From positions 1-19,950 of the forward strand of contig CAYMUN010000014.1 in assembly GCA_964393835.1 (NCBI GenBank): 19,950 bases of DNA. Reading direction: 5' to 3'. A program made the position numbers and the translations under genes. Below are positions 19,883 to 19,950 of the stretch, in pieces; the stretch's first letter is position 1, and each line of letters starts with the position of its first letter. The notes beneath the pieces are model-generated. The model searched no databases. It was not told the DNA's origin and saw only the letters and a list, made by a program, of their open reading frames with translations. Origin of the DNA: CAYMUN01 sp964393835. GTDB taxonomy: Bacteria; Patescibacteriota; Saccharimonadia; Saccharimonadales; UBA4665.

Positions 19883-19950
19883 ATGGCAACAGATCTAAAG
19901 AAAATCGCGGAACAGCTCGTCGGGCTGACCGTACTCGAAGTAAACGAACT
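19883..19950 (+). CDS. rplL: Large ribosomal subunit protein bL12 (partial, 5' end only)
   Basis: Only the first 22 codons are in the window: MATDLKKIAEQLVGLTVLEV then NE. This matches the N-terminal dimerisation helices of L7/L12, where the usual form is an LxxLTLLE-type motif. A ribosome binding site TAAGGAA (19868-19874) precedes the ATG. The order rplJ-rplL is standard. The gene runs off the right edge. Confidence 0.9.
   Translation, partial: MATDLKKIAEQLVGLTVLEVNE

Noticed and set aside
1..19950. CRISPR array, insertion sequence, prophage or integrase
   Set aside because: No spaced direct repeats, terminal inverted repeats, transposase, integrase or phage structural protein were seen on either strand.

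Overview
The window looks like a piece of a Patescibacteria/CPR chromosome, most likely Saccharibacteria (TM7). The evidence is gene content and protein form: a GT4/GH57/GH15 alpha-glucan cluster, a SecE and an L1 ribosomal protein with long N-terminal extensions, a cysteine-free L33, very compact spacing, and no sign of mobile elements. TGA is used as an ordinary stop (for example at the end of the GT4 gene), so this is not one of the CPR lineages that recode it. The lineage call is inference; no 16S rRNA is present.

Layout. 1-460: structured RNA region and rpmG. 465-4831 (minus): a tightly packed alpha-glucan operon, GT4 glycosyltransferase > GH57 amylase/branching-type enzyme > GH15 glucoamylase-type enzyme. 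4985-5113 (minus): a fragment of an EamA/DMT transporter, probably a gene remnant. 5104-6604: an SRPBCC-domain protein and a PQ-loop-like membrane protein, both minus, with a possible 48-codon gene between them. 6703-6777 (minus): tRNA-Trp(CCA). 6875-9371: a P-loop kinase, a YgjP-type metallopeptidase and a soluble PAS histidine kinase, convergent with a membrane GT2 glycosyltransferase (9346-10863, minus). 10901-14095: secE-nusG-rplK-rplA, with two small unrecognised genes inserted. 14110-17599: tmk, dcd and a large Tmk-ThyX fusion. 17602-18291: an unrecognised minus-strand gene. 18403-19148: three small unrecognised ORFs. 19187-19950: promoter, L10-type leader, rplJ and the start of rplL.

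Two points stand out. First, the pyrimidine deoxynucleotide block (lone thymidylate kinase, dCTP deaminase, and a 672-residue protein joining thymidylate kinase to a two-module ThyX-like region that carries an RHRx7S motif) places dCTP-to-dTDP chemistry in one locus and two consecutive steps possibly in one polypeptide. Second, several monocistronic or first-in-operon genes lack a Shine-Dalgarno sequence and instead carry an extended -10 box (TGnTAnnnT-like) 6-8 nt before the ATG, the arrangement expected for leaderless mRNAs, whereas genes inside operons and ribosomal protein genes mostly have Shine-Dalgarno sequences. Intrinsic-terminator hairpins directly before secE, rpmG and the 18609 gene, and hairpin leaders before rplK, rplA and rplJ, suggest leader-based control of the translation genes.
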